Below, piece by piece: positions 21,465-29,994 of a stretch of DNA of 64,000 nucleotides. How positions within the stretch are numbered: position 1 is the first letter of the stretch; every line of letters begins with the position of its first letter. This DNA comes from Rossellomorea aquimaris (GTDB taxonomy: Bacteria; Bacillota; Bacilli; Bacillales; Bacillaceae_B), in contig NZ_QNRJ01000002.1 in assembly GCF_003315075.1 (NCBI RefSeq), positions 276,367 to 340,366 of the forward strand. The letters run 5' to 3'. Below the pieces are notes generated by a model, which saw nothing but the letters and a program-made list of their open reading frames with translations, ran no database searches and was not told the origin of the DNA. A program made the translations under genes and the position numbers.

Positions 21465-22175
21465 TTATGATTCACTAATGCTAGGTTCTAAAATTACTGC
21501 ATTCTTTTTTTCCAGTTTAAAAATGATATTATCATTTACAAGCTGGTCTTTAACGCCGCCTGTGATATTCATGGCTGATGATAGTACTTCGGGATCTCCA
21601 ATAGCTGTAATTTCAAATGGAGCGGGATATTCGATTCCATCAATTTGAATAACGGGACCGTTACACAGTATGTATGAATCATGCTTTAGCCTTTGTCCAT
21701 TTATAGCTACGACAGAAGCTCCCGCAATGTATAATTCATTGATCACCTTAAAGACATGGTGTTCATGAACAATATAATTATTGGCGTTTTCTTCATTGGA
21801 ATCGTAGTCAGCGTCTGATAACGTCACGTTTATCCCAGGGCCTTTCACTTTTGTTTTGCCCAGGTACATACGATATTTCTCCGCATCTTCTGCCAGGTTA
21901 AAATATATTTGTTTCTCTTTAGAGAATTCCTTCTCCATGTTGACGACCTTTTCCTGTTTTTCATAGAGTTCTTCTTGCAGATTATTATTTTTCTGCTGAT
22001 ACTCAAGGATTTGATCCCTCAATGCTTCTTCCTGTTTCCACTGACCATTCGTTCGATTCCCAAGTTCCGCTTGCTCTGTGTTAGCCAGACTGAATGAAAA
22101 AGCAAGGATGAAACCTAACACCAGACAAACAAGAGAGAGGATTACGTGCTTACCTCTCACCCTCATCCTCTTCAT
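21465..22175 (-). CDS. ylxW: DUF881-family membrane-anchored protein YlxW
   Basis: About 236 residues: one N-terminal transmembrane segment, a coiled coil (about 30-90) and a DUF881 domain. I chose ATG 22175, nine bases after GGAAGGTG. ATG 22166 gives a protein more like B. subtilis YlxW (starting MRVRGKH), and 22199 is also open but has no good ribosome site. With any start the gene overlaps the end of divIB. It is a paralogue of the next gene, ylxX. Confidence 0.9.
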   Translation of the reverse strand: MKRMRVRGKHVILSLVCLVLGFILAFSFSLANTEQAELGNRTNGQWKQEEALRDQILEYQQKNNNLQEELYEKQEKVVNMEKEFSKEKQIYFNLAEDAEKYRMYLGKTKVKGPGINVTLSDADYDSNEENANNYIVHEHHVFKVINELYIAGASVVAINGQRLKHDSYILCNGPVIQIDGIEYPAPFEITAIGDPEVLSSAMNITGGVKDQLVNDNIIFKLEKKNAVILEPSISES

Positions 22176-22935
22176 CGCTTTGTTCACCTTCCGTTTCATA
22201 TGCCCTGAAATAAGAACCTACCTCTAAATCGATGACACCTTTCACTGAAGGGTCCAATTGACTGACAATAGAGGGATAATGCACCATTTTCTCTGAAAAG
22301 GTCCGGATGGTGGCACTGACTTCAAATCCATCATTCATGAATAGGGTCAAGTGATATTGATCTGTTTTCTTTGGAACCAGGTTAATCTCAGATATGAGGT
22401 GCTGAACTTCTTTCGGAAGCTCCCCTAATTCTTCTACCATTTTCACTAAAGCCTTGTCTTCCTCGAAACCTCTGAGTAAAGGAGCATCAACGGGTATTGA
22501 CTCTGTACCTTTATTCAGAACGTTCCCATTCTCTAATATGACAAAGAATTTATTATCTTTCGATAGATATGCCTTTTTATCATATTCTTGGATGTGTATT
22601 TCATAGGAATTCGGAAAGGACATTTTTACCGTCGCATTTTTTACTTCAGGAAGTTTCTTTAGTTGTTTCACGGTTTTATCTTTGTTTACACTCCACAAAT
22701 TCATGCCGCTGTCAATTCCACTTTTCTGAAGAACCGCCTCATTTGAAACAAGTTCATTCCCGTGCACCACCACTTCTTTTACATGACTTAAAGGTGATTG
22801 AAAGTAAACAACCGATAGAATCATAAGCAAGAACAAAGAAAGTAAAAACAGCAGTCTGCGATTCGCTTTCTTTTTTCGGTGTTGTTTTAATTTAGGAATA
22901 CGATCTTCAAGGGAAACAACATTTTCTTTTTTCAT
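22150..22935 (-). CDS. divIB: cell-division protein DivIB (FtsQ)
   Basis: Bitopic divisome protein that stabilises FtsL and DivIC. The protein has 261 residues: a basic cytoplasmic head (about 1-27), one transmembrane helix (about 28-47), a POTRA domain beginning VKEVVVHGNELVS, a beta domain, and a charged tail (EGEQSDEEDEGER). In B. subtilis it is preceded by murG and murB; here it is preceded by 1.4 kb without genes, so it probably has its own promoter. Confidence 0.96.
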   Translation of the reverse strand: MKKENVVSLEDRIPKLKQHRKKKANRRLLFLLSLFLLMILSVVYFQSPLSHVKEVVVHGNELVSNEAVLQKSGIDSGMNLWSVNKDKTVKQLKKLPEVKNATVKMSFPNSYEIHIQEYDKKAYLSKDNKFFVILENGNVLNKGTESIPVDAPLLRGFEEDKALVKMVEELGELPKEVQHLISEINLVPKKTDQYHLTLFMNDGFEVSATIRTFSEKMVHYPSIVSQLDPSVKGVIDLEVGSYFRAYETEGEQSDEEDEGER

Positions 22936-23639
22936 TTCGTTCTCCTCAATTTCACTTTGTATTCATTAAGTCATGAATAAGAGAATTCTCACCACGTCTT
23001 ATAATGAAAGTACTCTTTACATTGGGATACCTTACATTCTATATGAAGGCAGCAAATGTTAAAAGAGGAACAGAACGTTATTTTCTGCCATATGACATAA
23101 TGTTGAACAAGAAACCATTATGGTAGAGTTGAAGGATGGATATACCGGTGTTTGTTCTCAGATAACGAATCAAGGTAATCCAGCATTTTCTAAGCTACAT
23201 TGTCCATACACCTTTTCGTATATGTACGTCCGTTCCTTTTCAGAAAGAAGCCATCCTATTTAATACACTCTTGCACTCTATTTTAAACACCAATTTCGAC
23301 ATAAAGAAGGTATGTCATTGAATTGTAAAAGATTTGGTTAACAAAAGTAATAAACTCTCCTTTATTTTGAAAAGGTCTGATCATAATGCATTACGTATAT
23401 GTAATTAATTGTAACATCTCACCAATGATTATCCTATCGTTATTTCAATAAAAACAAGGAATTTCAGCGTTTTTTCTTTCATTCAAAAAGCTCTTTCGTC
23501 AACATTGTTATTTACACACAGAAAGAACGGCCGTTGAGTATACTTGTCGCTCCTTTAGAATCTCGCCCACCCATTAATGCGCGAAATACAATAAAAGTGA
23601 ATTTTCCTTTTGAATGAGTGCTAGTGTGAAACATAGTCC

Positions 23640-23765
23640 GTTCCTTTTCGCTCCAGGCACTTGCTTTCCGCGGGGAGGAAGTCAAGCCTCCTCGGGCTTT
23701 GCCCTGTGGGGTCTCGACCTTTCCTCTATTACCCGCAGGAGTCAAGTGCCTTCCGCTACAATCCA
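23640..23765 (-). repeat. Bacillaceae-type intergenic stem-loop repeat, copy 1
   Basis: The ends pair (GGCACTTG with CAAGTGCC), and inside them TCCGCGGG pairs with CCCGCAGGA. On the minus strand it contains ACTCCTGCGGG and CGAGACCCC, which I recognise as landmarks of a repeat scattered through many Bacillus genomes. The open frame at 23512-23766 through it is a by-product of its G+C-rich sequence. Confidence 0.7.
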
Positions 23766-24044
23766 CTCTGTGCTACTAAATCCTTACTGCTTGTATGTAT
23801 AGATACACAAATACAAAAACAGCTCCTATTCTAAGTATGTTAAGAGTTTCTCCCCCTAAAACAAAGTATCTACAAAGGAATAAAAGAAGATTTTATGTTA
23901 ACACCTAAATCAATGAATCATTGAACAATCTTTCAAATGAATCAAACAATGCTCCAACGGTAAATAACTTCTTGTAAAGAGAACGATAGTCCGTATTCTC
24001 TAGATTGTTTTTGTGACTGTTAAGCTTTGTCACGAAATTTTCTT

Positions 24045-24175
24045 ATAGATGGTGAGGGGAACTGTGTAGACTCCTCCGGAAGTACGGGCGTGCGAAGACC
24101 CCATTCGGCTAAGCTTAGGATGCATGGTCGAACGCTTGCTGCAAGCGGAGCAGTTCCTTTCACCGTCCCATCATA
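24045..24175 (+). repeat. diverged intergenic stem-loop repeat, copy 2, opposite orientation
   Basis: The ends pair as GGTGAGGGGAACTG with CAGTTCCTTTCACC (one wobble or mismatch). Internal GACTCCTCCGG and CGAAGACCCC resemble the 23640-23765 element read on the other strand, so the two form an inverted pair about 280 bases apart. Confidence 0.6.
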
Positions 24176-24244
24176 AACTAATTTGACTGAGCTCCATGCA
24201 GTTCTTATGTTATAGAACAACAATCTTTGCAAAAAAACCATTCA

Positions 24245-24358
24245 AAAAGAGACTGACCGTAAATAACAGGGGAGGATGTGAATGATGGGTTCCTGGCTAT
24301 CAGGATTTTGCCCTTCACTTCTTCCGAGCTGTTTTTCACAGTCAGTCTCTTTATTAAG
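24245..24358 (-). terminator. terminator after spoVE with an unusually long loop
   Basis: A perfect 12-base stem (AAAGAGACTGAC at 24247-24258 with GTCAGTCTCTTT at 24343-24354) enclosing about 84 bases, followed on the minus strand by a T run. A small open frame on the plus strand (24282-24377) lies in and just beyond the loop and has a GGAGG sequence before it; I do not call it a gene. Confidence 0.6.
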
Positions 24359-24361
24359 TCA

Positions 24362-25462
24362 TTACCGTCTCGTATAGCGGCTAATATTCAGGAGCACTCC
24401 GACAGCCATTAGCATGAGGGTCAATGAGGAGCCCCCATAGCTTAGAAAGGGGAGTGTGATGCCCGTAACCGGCATGAGGCCGGTTACGACCCCAACATTG
24501 ATCATCACTTGGATCGCAATCATTGAAACGATCCCCAACGCGAGAAAGCTTCCGAATAAGTCAGGAGCCCCTAGTGCAATTCTGATCCCTCTCCATAAAA
24601 TCAAAGAAAACAGAAGAAGGACCAGTGTTCCCCCGATAAAACCGAGCTCTTCTGCTAAAATGGCAAAAATAAAATCGTTTTGAGGTTCGGGCAAATAGAA
24701 GAACTTCTGCCTGCTCTGTCCCAGGCCCAATCCGAACAAACCTCCCGGGCCGATTGCATATAGTGACTGAATGATCTGGAAGCCGCTATTCAATGGATCC
24801 TGCCATGGATCCAGAAAGGAGGTTATCCGTGCAATGCGATAAGGTGCAGATATAACAAGTCCAATGAAGCCGACTAATCCAATCATCCCGAGACCGACAA
24901 AATGCATGATCCTCGCTCCTGCAATAAAGATCATCACTACTGAAGTACCAACCATGACAGTACCCGTACCCAGATCCGGCTGGAGCATTATCATTCCAAA
25001 AGCAGCGAATACCAAGAGAAGCGCCGGCAGGACTCCTTTTCTAAAAGAAGTAATATACTTCTGGTTTTCCGATAAATACTTTGAGAGAAACGCAATCATG
25101 GCAAGTTTCATAAATTCTGAAGGCTGAATGGAAAACGCCCCTACTCCTATCCAGCTCCTGGAACCATTTCTTAGAACCCCGATACCCGGGATTAACACCA
25201 GTACAAGAAGGACAAAGCAGATGATGATGATGATTTTCGCCCAATTTTTCCAAGTCCAATACTCTACATTCATGATGAAAAACATAGCGAATAACCCTAC
25301 GCCCGCAAAGAGCACTTGCCTTTTGGCAAAGAAAAACGAGTCATCAAATTTGTAGTCAGCCCATACAGCGCTTGCGCTGTATACCATAATCAGTCCAATC
25401 GCAAGTAAAGTGAGTGTAACCATAATGAGGATAAAATCGGGAGTCGATTTTTTTAAAGGCAA
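24362..25462 (-). CDS. spoVE: SEDS-family peptidoglycan polymerase SpoVE
   Basis: Spore-cortex glycosyltransferase partner of SpoVD, in the mother-cell membrane of the forespore. The protein has 366 residues and ten transmembrane segments. SEDS motifs are visible: RSWIGVGAFSIQPSEFMKL, QPDLGTG (with the catalytic-region Asp) and the C-terminal PFLSYGGSS. It starts with TTG at 25462 behind GAGGTG. The choice of SpoVE over FtsW rests on its place between murD and divIB. Confidence 0.95.
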   Translation of the reverse strand: MPLKKSTPDFILIMVTLTLLAIGLIMVYSASAVWADYKFDDSFFFAKRQVLFAGVGLFAMFFIMNVEYWTWKNWAKIIIIICFVLLVLVLIPGIGVLRNGSRSWIGVGAFSIQPSEFMKLAMIAFLSKYLSENQKYITSFRKGVLPALLLVFAAFGMIMLQPDLGTGTVMVGTSVVMIFIAGARIMHFVGLGMIGLVGFIGLVISAPYRIARITSFLDPWQDPLNSGFQIIQSLYAIGPGGLFGLGLGQSRQKFFYLPEPQNDFIFAILAEELGFIGGTLVLLLFSLILWRGIRIALGAPDLFGSFLALGIVSMIAIQVMINVGVVTGLMPVTGITLPFLSYGGSSLTLMLMAVGVLLNISRYTRR

Positions 25463-25574
25463 TCTTAAACACCTCGAATAGACAAATTTTGAGCCGTTCG
25501 AGCAAGGAAACTACTTATCTTGGATTGGTATGCTGGTTGTTAAAGTATGGATGCTCTTTATGGACAAGCCCTTA

Positions 25575-26924
25575 TTAAAGCTTATGCACCGCTTCAATAA
25601 AAATGTCACCACGTTCTTCAAAAGTTCGATATTGATCCCAACTTGCACATGCTGGGGATAGTAACACAACATCTCCCTCTTCGGCATGTCCAAAAGCAAC
25701 AGGAACTGCCTTTTCAACATTATCGACAGGAATAATGGTTTGTATCCCTGCCTTTTCTCCTGTTTTCACGAACTTCTCAGACGTTTCCCCGAAGGTGATC
25801 AACGTTTTTACATTCTTCAAATATGGAATCAGGTCATCAAAATCATTTCCACGGTCCAAGCCTCCAGCAAGCAGGATCGTAGGACCCTCAAACGCATGAA
25901 GAGCACTTTTCGTTGCCAGGCTATTCGTTGCTTTCGAATCATTATAAAACTTTACACCCTTCACTTCCCTGACAAATTGCGTTCGATGCTTCACCCCCGT
26001 AAAGGTGCCGAGGACCTTCTTAATACTTTCATTTGGCACTCCATAGATTTTACACGCCGCAACCGCACAAAGGATATTCTCCAGGTTATGGGCACCAGGT
26101 AATACAATTGAATCAACTTCAACAACCAACTCATCTTTGAAATAGACTGCCCCGTTTTTAATATAGGCCCCTTCCGCTACTTCTTTCTCCGTTGAAAATG
26201 GAATCAATTGCGCTTTTGTAAAGGCAACTGAATCTTTCACATGCTCTTGATCAGCATTAAAGATGAGATAATCATGTTGTGTTTGATTTTTCGTTATATT
26301 GGATTTCGCTTTCCAGTATTCATTCAGGTTTCCATGGTAATCCAGATGGGCATCATATAAATTCGTTATGATGGCAATATGAGGAGCGAATTCTTCGATC
26401 CCCATCAGTTGGAAAGATGAAAGCTCAACTACCATTTTTTCATTTTCTTTCGCTTCCTGGGCTACTTCAGAAGCGACCGTTCCGATATTTCCTGCAATAA
26501 GAGGCTTTTGATCGGCCTCTTTAAGCATTTCAAACAGAAGTGTCGTCGTCGTGGTTTTTCCATTTGTTCCTGTAATCCCGATCAATTCTGCCTCAGAAAT
26601 TAAGTAGGCAAGCTCAACTTCTGTCAGGACGGGTATGTTCTTTTCGATTGCTTTCTTAATCAATGGGTTGTTATAAGGTATACCTGGATTCTTAATCACA
26701 TACTGAAAACCTTCATCAAGAAGTTCGATGGGATGACTTCCGCAAATCACTTTAATACCTTCCTGAAGAAGCCCTTGAGCTTCCGGGTTTTCAGCTAAGG
26801 GCTTTTGATCGTTCACCGTTACAAATGCTTCTAACTTATGTAGAAGAGAGGCAGCACTTACCCCACTTTTTGCTAATCCTAATACAAGAACTTTTTTATG
26901 TTTGAACTTCGTTATCTTCTTCAA
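25575..26924 (-). CDS. murD: UDP-N-acetylmuramoyl-L-alanine--D-glutamate ligase
   Basis: Adds D-glutamate to UDP-MurNAc-L-Ala in the cytoplasm. The protein has 449 residues. The ATP-binding [14 protein letters not shown] motif is at about residues 114-127. The family His and Asp of the central domain and the C-terminal [11 protein letters not shown] signature are present. It starts with TTG at 26924, directly abutting the TAA of mraY (25-base spacing to its GAGGTG site lies inside mraY), so translation is probably coupled. Confidence 0.97.
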   Translation of the reverse strand: MKKITKFKHKKVLVLGLAKSGVSAASLLHKLEAFVTVNDQKPLAENPEAQGLLQEGIKVICGSHPIELLDEGFQYVIKNPGIPYNNPLIKKAIEKNIPVLTEVELAYLISEAELIGITGTNGKTTTTTLLFEMLKEADQKPLIAGNIGTVASEVAQEAKENEKMVVELSSFQLMGIEEFAPHIAIITNLYDAHLDYHGNLNEYWKAKSNITKNQTQHDYLIFNADQEHVKDSVAFTKAQLIPFSTEKEVAEGAYIKNGAVYFKDELVVEVDSIVLPGAHNLENILCAVAACKIYGVPNESIKKVLGTFTGVKHRTQFVREVKGVKFYNDSKATNSLATKSALHAFEGPTILLAGGLDRGNDFDDLIPYLKNVKTLITFGETSEKFVKTGEKAGIQTIIPVDNVEKAVPVAFGHAEEGDVVLLSPACASWDQYRTFEERGDIFIEAVHKL

Positions 26925-27899
26925 TTATAACCACACCTCAATATAGATTCCTAAAACGGCAAATAGCAAACCGACGGTCCAAAACGTTACAACGACCCGC
27001 CATTCAGACCAACCGACTAACTCATAATGGTGGTGCAACGGGCTCATTTTGAATATTCGCTTTCCAGTTGTCTTAAATGATGCGACCTGTAAGATGACGG
27101 ATAGTGTCTCGATGACAAATACTCCACCAATAAGAATTAAGATGATTTCCAATTTGGTTAAAATGGCAATCGTCGCGATCGCTCCACCTAATGCTAAAGA
27201 TCCTGTATCTCCCATAAATACTTTAGCAGGATGGGCATTGAATACTAAGAATCCGAGTACCGCCCCGACTACTGCCACTCCGAATATCGCGACATCATAC
27301 TGGGATTGATTCCAGGCTAATACGGCTAGTGCACCAAAAGCAATGGCGCTCGTTCCTGATACTAATCCATCTAATCCATCCGTTAAATTGACAGCATTTG
27401 AAAATCCTACAAGCCAAAAGATAATGAATAAACAATAAAACCAACCTAATTCAAATGAAAAATCCGTTAAAGGAATCGAAACTGTAGTCGGAAAGTCATT
27501 TTGCTTAAAGATTAGATAAAAAATGACAGAGATGACAATCTGACCTAAAAGCTTTTGCTTGGATGTGAGTCCTAAGTTCCTCTTCATTACCACTTTAATA
27601 AAGTCATCAAGGAAGCCTAATAGCCCAAAACCGACGGTCACTAGAATCATTAAATAGGTTTCAGGACCAGGCTCTGAATATTTACCAGTCATGACAAATG
27701 TGGTAATCACGATGGAGACCAGGAAGACAATTCCACCCATTGTAGGTGTGCCTGTCTTTTTCTGGTGAGACTGAGGTCCTTCATCACGGATACTCTGCCC
27801 AAACTTCAATCTTCTCAGGAAAGGGATGAAAACGGGGGCAAGCAATACTGTTACAAGAAATGCCATAATGATTGTAAAAAAGATCACTTGTTCCATCAT
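26925..27899 (-). CDS. mraY: phospho-N-acetylmuramoyl-pentapeptide transferase
   Basis: Transfers phospho-MurNAc-pentapeptide to undecaprenyl phosphate to form lipid I. It is a ten-helix membrane enzyme of about 324 residues. The [34 protein letters not shown] and PLHHHYEL motifs carry the catalytic aspartates and histidines. Four consecutive ATG codons (27905, 27902, 27899, 27896) begin the frame; 27899 is best spaced (seven bases) from GGAGGGG. The same bases supply three TGA stops in a row to the upstream small gene. Confidence 0.97.
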   Translation of the reverse strand: MMEQVIFFTIIMAFLVTVLLAPVFIPFLRRLKFGQSIRDEGPQSHQKKTGTPTMGGIVFLVSIVITTFVMTGKYSEPGPETYLMILVTVGFGLLGFLDDFIKVVMKRNLGLTSKQKLLGQIVISVIFYLIFKQNDFPTTVSIPLTDFSFELGWFYCLFIIFWLVGFSNAVNLTDGLDGLVSGTSAIAFGALAVLAWNQSQYDVAIFGVAVVGAVLGFLVFNAHPAKVFMGDTGSLALGGAIATIAILTKLEIILILIGGVFVIETLSVILQVASFKTTGKRIFKMSPLHHHYELVGWSEWRVVVTFWTVGLLFAVLGIYIEVWL

Positions 27900-27901
27900 C
27901 A

Positions 27902-28312
27902 TCATTCCCCTCCCTTTCCGTTACCGGATTCGCTCGATGATACGTCTGTTACTTGGTTTTGTTCAGATTCGCTGTTAAAAATAAACTTCGTCATAATTTC
28001 CCACTTTTCTTGATTGTAATTTTGTGTGTAATCCTCTAGTAAGTCAATGTAAGCTTTATAAACATCTTCAACCATAAACAATGGAAAGTGGTTCGGAACA
28101 AATGAAGGTACTTCTTCATTCTTCGGCCAAAGTGAAGCAATCGCTCCTAAATCAATACTTTCGAAAAGGTTTATTTCATCACCAAAAGGGACATATAGTC
28201 CCTTCTCCATTCCCATACTAGTTGAATTTGAAACTACTAGAAACGTAAAGCCGGGTAGATGTATTCCTGATGTTTCAGGAAATAATTTCTTTACATCATC
28301 ATAAAAGAGCAT
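27902..28312 (-). CDS. stand-alone Mur-ligase N-terminal-domain-like protein at the murF position
   Basis: I do not recognise this as a named gene. The 136-residue product has no signal peptide or membrane segment. Residues about 28-105 resemble the UDP-substrate-binding N-terminal domain of Bacillus MurF. The GLYVPF stretch, GAIASLW and [19 protein letters not shown] line up in order with LFIPLKG, GVAAVLW and VILVDDTLTALQQLAKAY of MurF. The ATP-binding GxxGTNGKTT domain and the C-terminal domain are absent, and the usual DGH signature is lost. It begins two bases after the murE stop and overlaps mraY by four bases, so it is tightly embedded in the operon and probably translated. Function unknown; a substrate-sensing or scaffold role is only a guess. 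Confidence 0.85.
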   Translation of the reverse strand: MLFYDDVKKLFPETSGIHLPGFTFLVVSNSTSMGMEKGLYVPFGDEINLFESIDLGAIASLWPKNEEVPSFVPNHFPLFMVEDVYKAYIDLLEDYTQNYNQEKWEIMTKFIFNSESEQNQVTDVSSSESGNGKGGE

Positions 28313-28314
28313 TC

Positions 28315-29775
28315 TTACATCCCCTTTATGATTTGTCTGGCCACTTCGCGGTCATCGAAATCGTATACGTTGTTTCCTATAATTTGATAGGTTTCATGAC
28401 CTTTCCCGGCGATCAGGACAATATCGTCAACTTTTGCAAGACTTAAAGCCTCTTTAATTGCTTCTTTCCGATCAACTATTAATTGATACTGTTTGCCGAC
28501 CACTCCAGATTCCATATCCCCAAGTATACTTTCAGGATCCTCCGTTCTTGGGTTATCAGAGGTGAAGATAGCAAAGTCCCCGTATTCACAGGCAATCTCT
28601 GCCATTATAGGCCGCTTAATCTTATCACGGTCTCCTCCACACCCGACCACCACAATAACCTTTCCCTTGGTAATCGATTGTATGGTTTCTAATACATTTT
28701 TCAAACCATCCGGAGTGTGTGCGTAATCAACAATAACCGAGAAAGGCTGGCCTTCAGAGATCGTTTCAAACCGGCCCCTGATTCCATGTGCTCTCTCCAG
28801 GCTCCTTACGCTGTCCTCGATGGGTATACCTGCTGCACTGGCTGTTGCAATCGCAGCCAAAGCGTTATATACATTAAATTGCCCCGCTAAATTTAATACC
28901 ATCTCTTTTTCTCCAAATGGTGAAACGAGTGTAAAAGCGGACTTTGTTGCTTTCAGGACAATATCTCTGGCATAGAAGTCAGCAGAAGGAGACAGACCAT
29001 ATGTAAATACATGTGCGGCCGTTGCTCTGATAAAAAAATCAGCTGCTTCATCGTCTTTATTAATGATGGCGTATTTGGGGGATTTCTTAAAATAAGTATT
29101 CCCTAATTGTGAAAACAATAAGCCTTTTGCATTTCGGTAATCGTCCATGGATTTGTGATAATCCAGATGATCCTGAGTCAGGTTTGTAAACACGGCAATA
29201 TCATAGTCACAGCCGTGAACCCGTCCCTGATCTAACGCATGTGAAGAGACTTCCATGATCGCACTTCGTACCCCTTTATCACAAAACTGTTTAAACGTTT
29301 GTTGGAGCGTTAAGCTGTCAGGAGTCGTATTATGACTTACTTGTAACTCATCCCCCACTTTTATGTGCATTGTACCGATTAAACCGGTCTTCATCCCACA
29401 GTGTGTAAGCACCTGGTCAATCAGATGGGTGGTCGTGGTTTTCCCATTTGTGCCTGTCACCCCTACCAACAAAAGCTGGTGGGAGGGCTGCTTATAGAAG
29501 TAGTCGGCTAGAATGGCCATTGCTTTCTTCGTATCCGGTACGATAATAACCGGCACGTTTGCTTCTATGCTCCTCTCAGAGAGAATCGCAGCTGCACCGT
29601 TCTTCTCTGCCAGTGGGGCCAGTGAATGGCTATCAATCTCTAATCCGTTAATACAGATAAATAAATCGCCATTTTTCACTTTCTTATGGTGGTTAGCGAT
29701 GTTTGAAATAGCTGGATTCCCTTCACCCTCTACTGAGAAAAACGGCAGTACTTCCAGCAAAGTGTGCAATCTCAT
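28315..29775 (-). CDS. murE: UDP-N-acetylmuramoyl-L-alanyl-D-glutamate--2,6-diaminopimelate ligase
   Basis: Adds the third residue of the stem peptide. The protein has 486 residues with the ATP-binding [14 protein letters not shown] at about 105-118. The DNPRTEDP motif near residue 405 marks meso-diaminopimelate enzymes, as expected for a Bacillus-type wall. The N-terminal domain is complete here, in contrast to the isolated domain encoded by the next gene. Its transcript starts after the spoVD terminator. Confidence 0.97.
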   Translation of the reverse strand: MRLHTLLEVLPFFSVEGEGNPAISNIANHHKKVKNGDLFICINGLEIDSHSLAPLAEKNGAAAILSERSIEANVPVIIVPDTKKAMAILADYFYKQPSHQLLLVGVTGTNGKTTTTHLIDQVLTHCGMKTGLIGTMHIKVGDELQVSHNTTPDSLTLQQTFKQFCDKGVRSAIMEVSSHALDQGRVHGCDYDIAVFTNLTQDHLDYHKSMDDYRNAKGLLFSQLGNTYFKKSPKYAIINKDDEAADFFIRATAAHVFTYGLSPSADFYARDIVLKATKSAFTLVSPFGEKEMVLNLAGQFNVYNALAAIATASAAGIPIEDSVRSLERAHGIRGRFETISEGQPFSVIVDYAHTPDGLKNVLETIQSITKGKVIVVVGCGGDRDKIKRPIMAEIACEYGDFAIFTSDNPRTEDPESILGDMESGVVGKQYQLIVDRKEAIKEALSLAKVDDIVLIAGKGHETYQIIGNNVYDFDDREVARQIIKGM

Positions 29776-29903
29776 CTTTTCAACTCCTCACAGGTAGAAA
29801 GCAACCTTTTTATATTTTACAAAAAAATGCGTATGAAAGCTATAAACCTTTTAACTTAGTTCATTATGAATATGAGAAAATGGCACTCTGCCACACTAAT
29901 TAA

Positions 29904-29944
29904 AGAAAAACGGGGCTCCCCTTACGGATATAAAGCCCCCGGCA
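29904..29944 (-). terminator. intrinsic terminator after spoVD
   Basis: Minus-strand CGGGGGCT paired with AGCCCCG around a 16-base loop, then five T. It separates sporulation spoVD from murE, so murE should be served by a promoter in the remaining 130 bases or by read-through. I found no convincing promoter hexamers there. Confidence 0.75.
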
Positions 29945-29994
29945 TAAATAAAAAGTATATCACAAATACACCATCATGTTGACTTACTTCCAAA

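Larger units (their letters stand above)
22936..24244. other. gene-free interval where murG and murB are expected
   Basis: About 1.3 kb between divIB and the spoVE terminator with no credible coding region on either strand. It is AT-rich apart from two G+C-rich stem-loop repeats (listed separately at 23640-23765 and 24045-24175). I searched by eye for Rossmann or FAD motifs of MurG and MurB and found none, so no recognisable remnant remains. No strong promoter for divIB was found in the 100 bases before it. Confidence 0.85.

Noticed and set aside
23512..23766. 84-residue minus-strand frame (CSGRHLTPAGN and following) in the divIB-spoVE gap
   Set aside because: It runs through the G+C-rich stem-loop repeat, has no ribosome site, and such frames are a usual by-product of this repeat type in Bacillus.
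24020..24241. 73-residue minus-strand frame over the second repeat
   Set aside because: It coincides with the hairpin element; no ribosome site or recognisable protein.
22936..24244. Pseudogene remnants of murG or murB
   Set aside because: No MurG GGS-type or MurB FAD-binding sequences are recognisable on any frame, and the AT-rich composition does not suggest recent decay.
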